Positions 51,665 to 59,888 of a stretch of 64,000 nucleotides of DNA are shown here, piece by piece. Positions within the stretch are counted from its first letter, which is position 1; each line of letters begins with the position of its first letter. The DNA lies in the NCBI RefSeq assembly GCF_902498825.1, contig NZ_LR701459.1, positions 2,713,890 to 2,777,889 of the forward strand. Direction: 5' to 3'. Source of the DNA: Rhizobium sp. EC-SD404. GTDB lineage: Bacteria > Pseudomonadota > Alphaproteobacteria > Rhizobiales > Rhizobiaceae. The translations under genes were made by a program, and so were the position numbers. The notes below the pieces were generated by a model, which saw only the letters and a list, made by a program, of their open reading frames with translations, was not told the origin of the DNA and searched no databases.

Positions 51665-52548
51665 TCGTCGTCTCCCAAGGCTTCGATTAGGTCCAGAGCG
51701 GCGGCATAGAGGTCGTCCACGAAGCGATCGACGGCTCCTGCATCGAGGTCATCGAGATCGGTTGCACGCGCATCGAATTGGTCCCGAACACAGCCTTCGA
51801 CGAAGTCGTGTAGCATAGCTTGTGCCCGTTCGACCCCGCCGATGTCGGAGGGAGCGGCGATGGCGTTGGTCCCGACTTCGTTGAGTATCTTGCCTTCGAT
51901 GGAGCGACTGACCACCCCGATGAAGAACTCGCGCAGATCGTCGGCCGATAGCTGATCGAAATTGCCGACGCCGGAGGCTGCAAGATCTGCGACCGTCTCC
52001 AGCATGGCGTCTCGCGCAATCGCTTCGTCGATCGTGCCGCCCGCTGGACAGAGCATGTCCGTCAGGGCGACGAATACCTGCTCCGCCGGAGCGCCGGCCA
52101 TGCCCTCCAGGTTGAAGCGCCTCAGCGCCTCCGTCGGGCCTTGGTTCGCGAAGTTCCTCGCGAGGCCGGCGACACCGCCCGCCACGGCGCGGGAGTTCGG
52201 CATCCGGCTCGCCGCCGCTCGGCCCCCTCCGCTGGCGCGCACATAGCCACCAGCGCCCCGCCGCAATGCGCCAGCGTCGGAGGCGCGAGCACCCCTGGTC
52301 ATGTTGCCTCGAGCACCACCCAGCCCTGAGCTTGCCGGCACCGCGGATATTGGTGGGTAGGGCTGCCTAGAATCTGGACGAGTCGGAGCCGTTGAGTCGT
52401 CGCCATCCTGACCAATTGCATCCCCACCATCGGCGCCGTCATCGGGCTCGTCGCCGCCTGGCGCCGCCGCTGGCGGGGAAGCTGGTTCATCAACCCAGCT
52501 CGGAACAAGACCGTTCTTGGAGCCACCGAATGTTCCCGACGTCCCCAT
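51661..52548 (-). CDS. qatB: Qat anti-phage system protein QatB
   Basis: 295-aa protein. Residues 1-140 are low complexity (Pro, Gly, Ala, Asp rich with PPAAAPGGDEPDDGADGG and an Arg-Gly-rich stretch); residues 150-295 form a helical acidic domain (FNLEGMAGAPAEQVFVALTDMLCPAGG). No enzymatic motif is visible. Position between QatA and QatC genes, with one- and four-base overlaps, identifies it. Function within Qat is unknown. Confidence 0.88.
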   Translation of the reverse strand: MGTSGTFGGSKNGLVPSWVDEPASPPAAAPGGDEPDDGADGGDAIGQDGDDSTAPTRPDSRQPYPPISAVPASSGLGGARGNMTRGARASDAGALRRGAGGYVRASGGGRAAASRMPNSRAVAGGVAGLARNFANQGPTEALRRFNLEGMAGAPAEQVFVALTDMLCPAGGTIDEAIARDAMLETVADLAASGVGNFDQLSADDLREFFIGVVSRSIEGKILNEVGTNAIAAPSDIGGVERAQAMLHDFVEGCVRDQFDARATDLDDLDAGAVDRFVDDLYAAALDLIEALGDDE

Positions 52549-54476
52549 CAGTCACGCTTCCGCTTGCCGGTGAGTTTCATCGCTGCGCCGGCAGCCGCTT
52601 TCAGCTTCCGGTTTTCCTCTTGCTCGGCCCATCCCCTGAGTGTGACCGCCATGTCGGACACGACGTCCACCTCGCTGAAAACCGAGACCCAGCCGCTGAC
52701 CACCCATGGACCGAGTTTTGAGACCGGAAGATCTTGCAAGAACGAAAGCAACGGGCGCTGCAGAAAGGGATGCTGGCGCGCGACCTCCGCCAAACCCTTC
52801 ACGCCGGGCGGTTCCTGGCTGAGGTTCTCCGCGTCCCTGATCTTGGCGCGCAACGCGTCGAAAACTTGCTCCGCCTCGATCGTCTGGAGTCTGGCGACTT
52901 CCGCTGCGGCCTGCTTCACTTGGAGAGACGATCCCTGAAGTTTCACGATGAGTTCCTCGAGTTCGCCGAGCGACGTCACCGCACCGAAAACGCTCCGGCG
53001 ATCGCGAGTCACGAAGACGTAAGGCCTGAGGTCGTTCTCGGCGAGCGGCGGGTCGATCGCTGCCCATTGCTTCGCCCATTCGAGGTTTGGCCAATCGGGT
53101 AGCGACGGCGTCTCCGAAGGCGCCTGGGTTTTCTCGTCCGCCGACTTCGTTTCCAGATCGGGAGGCGGGCTCGCCACGACCGCTTCGAGCGCCGCGAGTT
53201 CCTCGGACGCACCGGTGCTCGCTGATCCACGTGCCATCGCGTCGTAGAGCTCCGGCGCGAAGCGCTCCGCGAGCATGATCTTGGCGAGCACGGCAACGTT
53301 GATCTCGTCGCCAAACCCGCGCTCCTCCGCGATCGCCAGTCTCAGCATCATCGTGTTGATGAACCGCTTGATCTGCCTTGGATTGCCACGGGCGCCGTCT
53401 GCCAGTATCGGGGCAATCCGTCCGGCCAGCTCCATCGCCCGTTCAACCTCCGCGGGGACGCCGCCCAAGGCCTTTTCGACCGTCTTCCGGTCAAGGCCTG
53501 GTCCTTTCCACGGCCGGCGCAAGACTTCTCGCGCAAGCTCGGCGAGCTTCTGGAACTCGTCGGACGTCTCGCCATGAACGTTCAACACCAATAGCAATGT
53601 CACGTAGATCCGGGTCTCGGCGTAACCCAGGGAGGGCAGACGGAACGGGACCTGGATGAGTTTCTCGAGATAGTTTCGCGCATAAGTGGCCGGTCCCGTC
53701 GCCACGGGGAGATCGGGGAAGTGCTGCCGCACCGCGTACTCGATCATTCCCTCGTCCGCCGCGATGACAAAGGCCGCACGAGGGACGAACAGAAACAGCC
53801 TGATGGCCTCGAGCGTCTCGATGGCCGTGTCGGGTAAACAGCGATCAAGATCGTCGACGAGGACGATCAGCCGATCGATTTCCGCGTCCTGGAGGAGCTT
53901 CGCGAACTCGTCCCTGAACGCGTGCATCTGTTCGGGCGCACTATCTTCCGCGACCTCGCGAAGAAACTCGTCCGAGCCCTCGACCAACGCGGCGAGGGCC
54001 TCGGGCGACACCTTCTCAGCGCCCTTGCCGACAAGACTACGCGCAGCCGCGCCCAGGTCCTTGATCGTGTCCGGATGCGGGATGCCGGTCGCCAAGGTCA
54101 GACCGTAAGCGCCAGCCTTTCGTGCGAGCTTCATCCAATCGACCCGACGCAAAACCTTCTTTGCCTGCTCCGCGACCTTCTTTGAGGTCGGCCTCTTGCG
54201 ACGCAGCTCCTCGACGATCGTCTCGATCAGAACGGCCTTTGCGTCTTCGAAACCCTGAAACAGCCATCCGTTGAAGCGCACGCAAAGGACGCGGTCATCC
54301 TCCTTGAACGCTTCCTCCACCATCATCAGGACACTGGATTTGCCCGCGCCCCAGTCACCGTGAACACCCACGCTCAGGGGCTCGTCCGATTTCTCACTGA
54401 CCAGACGGACCACGGTCCGGGCGATTGCCTCGTAGTAAAGGAGGTCGACGGCTGTTTCGTTGTCCGCAACGATCAT
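52548..54476 (-). CDS. qatA: Qat anti-phage system KAP-family P-loop NTPase QatA
   Basis: 642-aa KAP NTPase. Walker A HGDWGAGKSS (residues 39-48) and Walker B VLVDDLDRC (205-213) are intact, and RNYLEKLIQVPFRLP and GNPRQIKRFINTMMLRL are typical KAP segments. The KAP region between the Walker motifs contains a moderately hydrophobic stretch near 122-132. It is first in the qatABCD order. The C-terminal third is helical with no recognised motif. Its stop overlaps the qatB start by one base. Confidence 0.93.
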   Translation of the reverse strand: MIVADNETAVDLLYYEAIARTVVRLVSEKSDEPLSVGVHGDWGAGKSSVLMMVEEAFKEDDRVLCVRFNGWLFQGFEDAKAVLIETIVEELRRKRPTSKKVAEQAKKVLRRVDWMKLARKAGAYGLTLATGIPHPDTIKDLGAAARSLVGKGAEKVSPEALAALVEGSDEFLREVAEDSAPEQMHAFRDEFAKLLQDAEIDRLIVLVDDLDRCLPDTAIETLEAIRLFLFVPRAAFVIAADEGMIEYAVRQHFPDLPVATGPATYARNYLEKLIQVPFRLPSLGYAETRIYVTLLLVLNVHGETSDEFQKLAELAREVLRRPWKGPGLDRKTVEKALGGVPAEVERAMELAGRIAPILADGARGNPRQIKRFINTMMLRLAIAEERGFGDEINVAVLAKIMLAERFAPELYDAMARGSASTGASEELAALEAVVASPPPDLETKSADEKTQAPSETPSLPDWPNLEWAKQWAAIDPPLAENDLRPYVFVTRDRRSVFGAVTSLGELEELIVKLQGSSLQVKQAAAEVARLQTIEAEQVFDALRAKIRDAENLSQEPPGVKGLAEVARQHPFLQRPLLSFLQDLPVSKLGPWVVSGWVSVFSEVDVVSDMAVTLRGWAEQEENRKLKAAAGAAMKLTGKRKRD

Positions 54477-54567
54477 GCCGTGGTCACCCGACTCAGAAAT
54501 ACTTGCAGAGGCCGCAAAGCGAATGCCGCTCGATGTTGATATCTGGTTTTTGCGCCGGCATGAACGA

Positions 54568-55458
54568 TCATTCGTCTTCGTCTTTGTTTTCGGTGTCTGT
54601 TTCTATTGCGATTTTGGCATGCGGCATCAAGAAGTCGCATAGTGAAGCGAGGACTTGAACAAAAGGCCCCGGGTCCACAGCGACGTTCTCGACGAAGGTG
54701 TGCCACTGCTTCTGTTTCTGCTCGTCATCCGCAAATGCGGGCGTGAGTGCGTCGGGCGGCTCGGTCGGGAGCGCTGTTCCGCGCCGCGCGAATGTCGCAG
54801 CGATCGCGCGTGCGAGCCGGTCATCATCGAAGCTGAAAGACTGGCTCAGGACCCAGACATCGTAGAAATCCTTCATCCGGCTGTTCGCCCGGCCCAACGC
54901 CACCATCGCCTGGAATTTCTCGGCAATCACCGTCTCGCGCGCATACGCGCGCAATCTCGGCGCCGGTAGATCGAGCATGACGGGATACTCAACGATCTCT
55001 GCGCCCGGTTCGAGCGCGTCACCGAAACCGATATCGATCGTCAAGTTGATCCGCGCGCCGCCGACCGACGCGAGCGCGCGGAGGCGCAAGCCGCCATACT
55101 CCAACTCCTCGCGGATACGGTCGACCCGCAAGGTGTCCGGATCGAACACGACGCCGTCATCGACATCCTGGGCGAGGATGTCCCGGAACGTGGCCAGCAT
55201 CGCCTCCTCACCCGGATCCCCGAAACCGAGCAGGTCCAGATCGCGCGTTCCGCGGTGCGGATCGTCGAACCAGCTCATCATCAGCATCGCGCCCTTGAGG
55301 ACGAAGCGGTCGGCGTGAGGTGACGTGCTGAGCCTGTAGAGCAGTCGTTCCAGCGCGAAGCGCGTGAGGACGAGGTCGAAACTCTGCCCGCGCTCCTTCG
55401 AGAGTTTCAGGAGCCGCCCGCGCACCGAGGCGCCAAGGTTCTTGATCTCCCTAGCCAT
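54568..55458 (-). CDS. abiEii: AbiEii-type nucleotidyltransferase toxin
   Basis: 296-aa protein of the AbiEii/DUF1814 family. The polymerase-beta-like motif is FVLKGAMLMMSWFDDPHRGTRDLDLLGFG-type (G, then D-x-D in RDLDLLG), followed by the second motif MKDFYDVWVLS with the conserved Lys-Asp. The toxin partner of the type IV AbiE system modifies nucleic acids, causing reversible growth arrest on infection. The start overlaps abiEi by eight bases. The C-terminus is acidic (ENKDEDE). Confidence 0.9.
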   Translation of the reverse strand: MAREIKNLGASVRGRLLKLSKERGQSFDLVLTRFALERLLYRLSTSPHADRFVLKGAMLMMSWFDDPHRGTRDLDLLGFGDPGEEAMLATFRDILAQDVDDGVVFDPDTLRVDRIREELEYGGLRLRALASVGGARINLTIDIGFGDALEPGAEIVEYPVMLDLPAPRLRAYARETVIAEKFQAMVALGRANSRMKDFYDVWVLSQSFSFDDDRLARAIAATFARRGTALPTEPPDALTPAFADDEQKQKQWHTFVENVAVDPGPFVQVLASLCDFLMPHAKIAIETDTENKDEDE

Positions 55459-56068
55459 TGGCGGTGAGCGCCTCGATATAGGGACGGATCACAGTGGAGA
55501 CCCCGCCTTTGTCAGCAGCCCGCATGATCTGGGCCGGCGTCGATTTGCGCTGGCGCAGGGCCTCCTGCAGACCCTCGATCGCAACGTTCAGACCCACCTT
55601 GCTTCGGTGCCGGAAACAGTCGGCGACGCTCTTCGCGACGCCGAACACCTTGACCGGCGCCCCTTCGATCACGTGGGTTTCGATATCGTCGGCCAGCAGA
55701 TCGTCTGCAAATCGCAGCACGCGGATCGGCATGTCGCTCGGCTTCGGCGTCCAGTCGTTCCGGCCGATCGCCATCCACACCTTCTTCGGAAGCTGGTCGG
55801 TGATCTCGTGAAAGGCGAGAGCAGAGACCAGGCAGACCACGCCTTTCGGAAATCGCTTGGCCGCTTCTGCTAGGCTGTGGTTTGCGTCCAGCTCCGCGTC
55901 CGGAAGCTGGTAGAGTCCGCGCGCGAGGCGGACGACCTCGCCATCCCTCTCCATGCGACTGACGGTTGCGGCCGTAATCCCGGCCTCCTTCAGCTCGGCG
56001 AGTCGCATGAGACCATGGGCCGCGAGGAGATCGCGGGCCTTCTCGCGCTGAGATGGGTCTGCGGACAT
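55451..56068 (-). CDS. abiEi: AbiEi-type antitoxin and transcriptional regulator
   Basis: 205-aa protein. The N-terminal winged helix reads ARDLLAAHGLMRLAELKEAGITAATVSRMERDGEV; the rest is the AbiEi C-terminal antitoxin domain (KGVVCLVSALAFHEITDQLPKKVWMAIGR). It neutralises AbiEii and autorepresses its operon. The ATG giving MSADPSQREK is preferred; a GTG six codons upstream has no ribosome-binding site. An inverted ATCAC/GTGAT pair lies upstream, at 56113-56141. Confidence 0.9.
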   Translation of the reverse strand: MSADPSQREKARDLLAAHGLMRLAELKEAGITAATVSRMERDGEVVRLARGLYQLPDAELDANHSLAEAAKRFPKGVVCLVSALAFHEITDQLPKKVWMAIGRNDWTPKPSDMPIRVLRFADDLLADDIETHVIEGAPVKVFGVAKSVADCFRHRSKVGLNVAIEGLQEALRQRKSTPAQIMRAADKGGVSTVIRPYIEALTANG

Positions 56069-56112
56069 CGATACTTTCTCTCGCACCTTGAGGTCTATGG
56101 TGCGAGGTTTCG

Positions 56113-56141
56113 TATCACATCCAATAATTTAGGGGAAGTGA
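56113..56141. promoter_or_regulatory. Inverted repeat upstream of abiEi
   Basis: ATCAC and GTGAT arms flank an AT-rich stretch (CCAATAATTTAGG in plus orientation) between abiEi and the plus-strand block. The arms are short, but this is the one AT-rich site in the spacer and fits the inverted repeats that AbiEi antitoxins bind. It overlaps the likely divergent promoter for the plus-strand genes. Confidence 0.35.
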
Positions 56142-56302
56142 TGCACAGGACCGAGCCAACCCCCCGCCAATTGGAAGCCAAGCTCCCGCTGATTGGCATC
56201 TCACAGACTGCGGAGCGCATGAGGGGAAAGCCTTCCCCTGCGGCCGAGCCTGCCGTCTCGCCCGACCCCTTCTGCGGGGAGACCCTGCAACGCCCCCTTT
56301 AG
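56141..56302 (+). CDS. Possible 53-aa small protein upstream of the DUF932 gene
   Basis: An ATG behind AGGGGAAGTG opens a 53-codon frame (MHRTEPTPRQLEAKLPLIG at its start) that ends at a TAG inside the conserved leader of the next gene. The composition (Pro, Glu, Arg rich, no hydrophobic core) is not convincing, and I know no family. It could be a leader peptide or chance. Confidence 0.3.
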   Translation: MHRTEPTPRQLEAKLPLIGISQTAERMRGKPSPAAEPAVSPDPFCGETLQRPL

Positions 56303-56383
56303 AGTGAGAGGCCGCGGCTGTCGCCGTGACGGGTTTGGAGGTCGAGAGAGAGGCTCTCGGACCGCCCGTCCTGGAGATCAGCC
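56296..56383 (+). promoter_or_regulatory. Structured leader, copy 1 (DUF932 gene)
   Basis: This 5' leader is nearly duplicated upstream of the ParB gene. Both copies share CGTGACGGGTTTGGAGG, a GAGAG/CTCTC-type hairpin, CCGCCCGTC and GGAGA just before the ATG. The outer stem GACGGG/CCCGTC (56329-56334 with 56365-56370) encloses an inner stem, GGTC-GAGAG with CTCTC-GACC. It includes the ribosome-binding site region, so it may control translation. Confidence 0.6.
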
Positions 56384-57577
56384 ATGACTGCAATCGAGAT
56401 CATGAACGGCCGCCCCGAAAGCGGCGGCTACAAGGTTGACGCGTCCCGCGGCGGGCACAACGGGCGGGTATCGTCCGAATGGTTTTCCCGCCCCGACGAC
56501 GAGAAGTACCTTTCCCTCGCGGACCTCTACGCCTCGATAAAGGGTCGCGCCGAGCGGAGCCAAACGCGCACGGTCGAGAGCGCGGCGATCCGGGTCGAGG
56601 CCCATCGCGACGATCCGGAGCGGCTCGCGCTCATCCTCCCCCACGCAGACGCGCCGGTCGCGCCGACCCATTGGAGCTTCGGCCAGCTCGCCAGCCTCGT
56701 TGGCGCCCCGGCGGCCTATCTACGCCAGCTTCCCGCGCCGCTCGCCGGCATCAATCTCCAATACGGCCTCACCAACCACCGCGCCGAGCAGGTGAAGACG
56801 ATGGAGGTCGCGAACGGCCGCACCGAGCTGCGCGCCGTGACCGGCCCGGACTATGGCCGCATCTATGACCACGAACTGGTCGCGGCGGTGCAGCGCATCG
56901 CGGGCGACGGTGTCGGCGACACGCGCTGGAAAGTGCCGGGCGTGCTCGACTGGTCGACCGGGATCTACAACCCCATGGTCGACGTCACCAAGGATACAAC
57001 CACGCTCTATGCCTCGGATCGCGACGTCTTCCTCTTCCTGGTCGACGACATGAACCCGATCGAGGCGGGCAAGCTTCCGGACGGATCGCCCGATCTCTAT
57101 TTCCGCGGCTTCTATTGCTGGAACTCGGAGGTCGGCGCGAAGACACTCGGCATCGCCAGCTTCTATCTCCGCGCCGTCTGCCAGAACCGCAATCTCTGGG
57201 GCGTGGAGGATTTTCAGGAGATCACGATCCGGCATTCCAAATACGCCGCCAACCGCTTCGCACACGAGGCGGCGCCGGCGCTCGCGACCTTCGCCGACTC
57301 CTCGCCGCGGCCGTTCATCGAGGGCATCCACGCCGCCCGCGAAAGGATCGTCGCCCGCAGCGACGACGACCGCGTCGACTTCCTGAAGAAGCGCGGCTTC
57401 TCGAAAGCGGAGACGGCCAAGATCGTCGAGACGGTCCTCGCCGAGGAAGGCCGTCCGCCGGAGAGCGTGTTCGACTTCGTCCAGGGCATCACCGCCGTCG
57501 CGCGGTCCAAACCGCAACAGGACGCGCGCCTCGCCATGGAGACCCGCGCCAAGGCGCTGCTGGAGCGCGCGGCCTGA
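56384..57577 (+). CDS. DUF932 domain protein
   Basis: 397-aa protein with the DUF932 (phage/plasmid-like TIGR03299-related) fold. Recognisable segments are LTNHRAEQVKTMEVANGRTELRAVTGPDYGRIYDHELV and FRGFYCWNSEVGAKTLGIASFYLRAVCQNRNLWG. The family occurs in phages, plasmids and integrative elements; its function is unknown. It is the first full-length gene of the plus-strand block, 129 nt before the ParB-like gene. Confidence 0.88.
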   Translation: MTAIEIMNGRPESGGYKVDASRGGHNGRVSSEWFSRPDDEKYLSLADLYASIKGRAERSQTRTVESAAIRVEAHRDDPERLALILPHADAPVAPTHWSFGQLASLVGAPAAYLRQLPAPLAGINLQYGLTNHRAEQVKTMEVANGRTELRAVTGPDYGRIYDHELVAAVQRIAGDGVGDTRWKVPGVLDWSTGIYNPMVDVTKDTTTLYASDRDVFLFLVDDMNPIEAGKLPDGSPDLYFRGFYCWNSEVGAKTLGIASFYLRAVCQNRNLWGVEDFQEITIRHSKYAANRFAHEAAPALATFADSSPRPFIEGIHAARERIVARSDDDRVDFLKKRGFSKAETAKIVETVLAEEGRPPESVFDFVQGITAVARSKPQQDARLAMETRAKALLERAA

Positions 57578-57616
57578 AAGGCTCCGCTCCGCCAGACCGT
57601 GGACCCCGGCCCATCG

Positions 57617-57706
57617 CTCCTTAGAGGGAGAGGTGGGCCGTGGTTTTCGTGACGGGTTTGGAGGCCCGAGAGAGTGTCTCTTGGCCGCCCGTCGCGGAGA
57701 AGTCCG
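57617..57706 (+). promoter_or_regulatory. Structured leader, copy 2 (ParB-like gene)
   Basis: Second copy of the leader described for the DUF932 gene, starting near TTAGAGGGAGAGG and ending at the ATG. The outer stem GACGGG/CCCGTC (57651-57656 with 57688-57693) is kept; the inner stem changes from GGTC/GACC to GGCC/GGCC and its tip to AGAGA-GTG-TCTCT, so pairing is preserved although bases differ. Confidence 0.6.
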
Positions 57707-59788
57707 ATGACCAAGTCACAAAAGATCACCCTCAGCGCCTCGCGCGACATCCCCTTCAACAAGCTGGTGCTCAGCCAATCGAACGTCCGGCAGATCAAGG
57801 CTGGCGTCTCGATCGAGGAGCTGGCCGAGGACATCGCCCGACGCACACTGTTGGCGAGCCTCACCGTTCGGCCCGTGCTCGACGAGAACGGCGTGGAGAC
57901 CGGCATGTTCGAGATCCCGGCCGGCGGCCGCCGCTACCGCGCCCTCGAACTCCTCGTGAAGCAGCGCCGGCTCAACAAGACTGCACCGGTGCCCTGCATC
58001 GTGCGCACCGAGGGCCTTGCCGAGGAGGACAGCCTCGCCGAGAACGTCCAGCGCGCGCCGCTGCATCCGCTCGACCAGTTCCGCGCCTTCCAGGCGATGC
58101 GCGAGAAGGGCAAGTCGGAGGAGGAGATCGCCGCAGCGTTCTTCGTCTCCGCCAGCGTCGTCAAGCAGCGCCTGAAGCTCGCCGCCGTCGCGCCTTCGCT
58201 GCTCGACGCCTATGCCGAGGAGGAGATGACGCTCGACCAGCTCATGGCCTTCACCGTCAATCCCGACCACGAGCGCCAGGAACAGGTCTGGGAGGCGCTG
58301 AAGCGCCACTACTCGAAGCAGCCTTACGAAATCCGCCGCATGCTGACCGAGGGCGCGGTTCGCGCCTCTGACCGGCGGGCGCAGTTCGTCGGACTCGACA
58401 ACTATGTCGAGGCGGGCGGCGAGGTGCTGCGTGATCTCTTCCAGACCGACGATGGCGGCTGGCTGCAGGACGCGGCGCTCTTGGAGACCATGGTCGCCGA
58501 GAAGCTGAACGAGGAGGCCGAAGCCATCCGCGCCGAGGGTTGGAAGTGGATCGAGGTCGGCACCGACTTCCCCTACGGCCACACCTACGGGATGCGGCGC
58601 ATCCGCGGCGAGGCCGAACCGATGAGCGACGAGGAGGACGCATCCTATTCCGCGCTCAAAGTCGAGTACAAGAAGCTCGAGGAGGACTTTGCCGAGGCGG
58701 ACGAGCTCCCCGAGGAGGTCGATGCGCGGCTTGGCGAGATCGAGACGGCGATGGAGGCGCTGCAGGACCGGCCCATCCAGTTCGATGCGGAGGAACTCGC
58801 CATCTCGGGCGCCTTCGTCAGCGTCGACGGGTCCGGGCGGCTTCGGGTCGAGCGCGGCTATGTCAGGCCCGAGGATGAACCGGTCGAGGAAACCGCAGAC
58901 ATTCCGGAAGGCGATTTCGTCGATCCGGTCACGGACAATACCGACGGCGACATTGGCAAAGTCGCCGACGAACCGGAGGAAGACGAGGACGACGGGACGA
59001 AGCCGCTCTCCGACCGGCTCGTCTGCGAACTGACCGCCCACCGGACGATTGCTTTGCGCGACGCGCTGGCGAACGATCCGCAGACCGCCTACCTCGCCGC
59101 GCTCCACGCAATGGCTATGCGACTATTCTACCACTACGGCCAGGAGAGCTGCGTCGAGATCGAGCCGCGTTCCACCAGCTTCGGCGCGCAGGCGCCGGGC
59201 CTTGGCGACACGGCCTACGCGCAGTCGATCGATGCCCGCATCGAGAGCTGGACCAAGGCGCTCCCCAAGCGCGCCGAGGATCTGTGGGACGCGCTCACGG
59301 AGTTCGACTGCGACAGCCGCGACGCGCTGTTCGCCCACTGCGTCGCAATGACTGTCAACGCCGTCCAGGAGCCGCACTACCGCAAGCCCCGGGCGCTTGC
59401 GCATGCCGGCGTGCTCGCGGCGACGCTCGGGCTGGACATGGCGAAGGTTGGATGGGCGCCCAGCGCTGACAACTATCTCGGCCGGGTCACCAAAGCGCAG
59501 ATTCTCAAGGCGGTGCGCGAGGCGAAGGGCGACAAGCAGGCCGACCGGATCGCGGGCCTCAAGAAGCCCGACATGGTCGCGGCCGCCGAGGAACTGCTCG
59601 CGAGCACCAGCTGGTTGCCCCAACCTCTGCGCACGCCCGCGCTCGTCGAGAAGCCCGACGAGCCGGAATTCGAGATCGTCGAGGTGGTCGAGGACGGCGA
59701 AGGGGAGTCGGCCGCGAACGGCGGCGAATCGGCCATGGGCGATTCCGAGCCGATTGACGAAGATGAAGACGTCGCCGCCTTCGCCTGA
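57707..59788 (+). CDS. Large ParB/RepB/Spo0J-family protein
   Basis: 693-aa protein, more than twice the usual ParB length. The ParB N-terminal nuclease-like domain spans about residues 15-130: NKLVLSQSNVRQIKAG, IPAGGRRYRAL (GGRRYRAL 73-80) and SLAENVQRAPLHPLDQFRAF (ENVQR 112-116), then a helix-turn-helix region (EEEIAAAFFVSASVVKQRLKL). The remaining 450 residues are acidic and of unknown role. No ParA gene is adjacent, so this is probably an element-specific regulator or nuclease-like protein rather than a partition system. The start has GCGGAGAAG upstream. Confidence 0.88.
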   Translation: MTKSQKITLSASRDIPFNKLVLSQSNVRQIKAGVSIEELAEDIARRTLLASLTVRPVLDENGVETGMFEIPAGGRRYRALELLVKQRRLNKTAPVPCIVRTEGLAEEDSLAENVQRAPLHPLDQFRAFQAMREKGKSEEEIAAAFFVSASVVKQRLKLAAVAPSLLDAYAEEEMTLDQLMAFTVNPDHERQEQVWEALKRHYSKQPYEIRRMLTEGAVRASDRRAQFVGLDNYVEAGGEVLRDLFQTDDGGWLQDAALLETMVAEKLNEEAEAIRAEGWKWIEVGTDFPYGHTYGMRRIRGEAEPMSDEEDASYSALKVEYKKLEEDFAEADELPEEVDARLGEIETAMEALQDRPIQFDAEELAISGAFVSVDGSGRLRVERGYVRPEDEPVEETADIPEGDFVDPVTDNTDGDIGKVADEPEEDEDDGTKPLSDRLVCELTAHRTIALRDALANDPQTAYLAALHAMAMRLFYHYGQESCVEIEPRSTSFGAQAPGLGDTAYAQSIDARIESWTKALPKRAEDLWDALTEFDCDSRDALFAHCVAMTVNAVQEPHYRKPRALAHAGVLAATLGLDMAKVGWAPSADNYLGRVTKAQILKAVREAKGDKQADRIAGLKKPDMVAAAEELLASTSWLPQPLRTPALVEKPDEPEFEIVEVVEDGEGESAANGGESAMGDSEPIDEDEDVAAFA

Positions 59789-59833
59789 GGCGACAACCAA
59801 ACGAGGGTCGATCCCCCTGAGGCCCTCGCCCCT

Positions 59834-59863
59834 AGGGCCCGCCGGACGCGGCGGGCCCTTTTT
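59834..59863 (+). terminator. Intrinsic terminator after the ParB-like gene
   Basis: AGGGCCCGCC and GGCGGGCCCT form a perfect 10-bp stem with a short loop and are followed by five T in all. It separates the ParB-like gene from the Toprim gene. Confidence 0.87.
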
Positions 59864-59888
59864 CGTGCGCAGCAAATGGGAGTCTTCA

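Noticed and set aside
57716..59107. Minus-strand frame of 463 codons opposite the ParB-like gene
   Set aside because: Leu, Arg and Glu-rich antisense shadow without a ribosome-binding site; the plus-strand frame has the ParB motifs.
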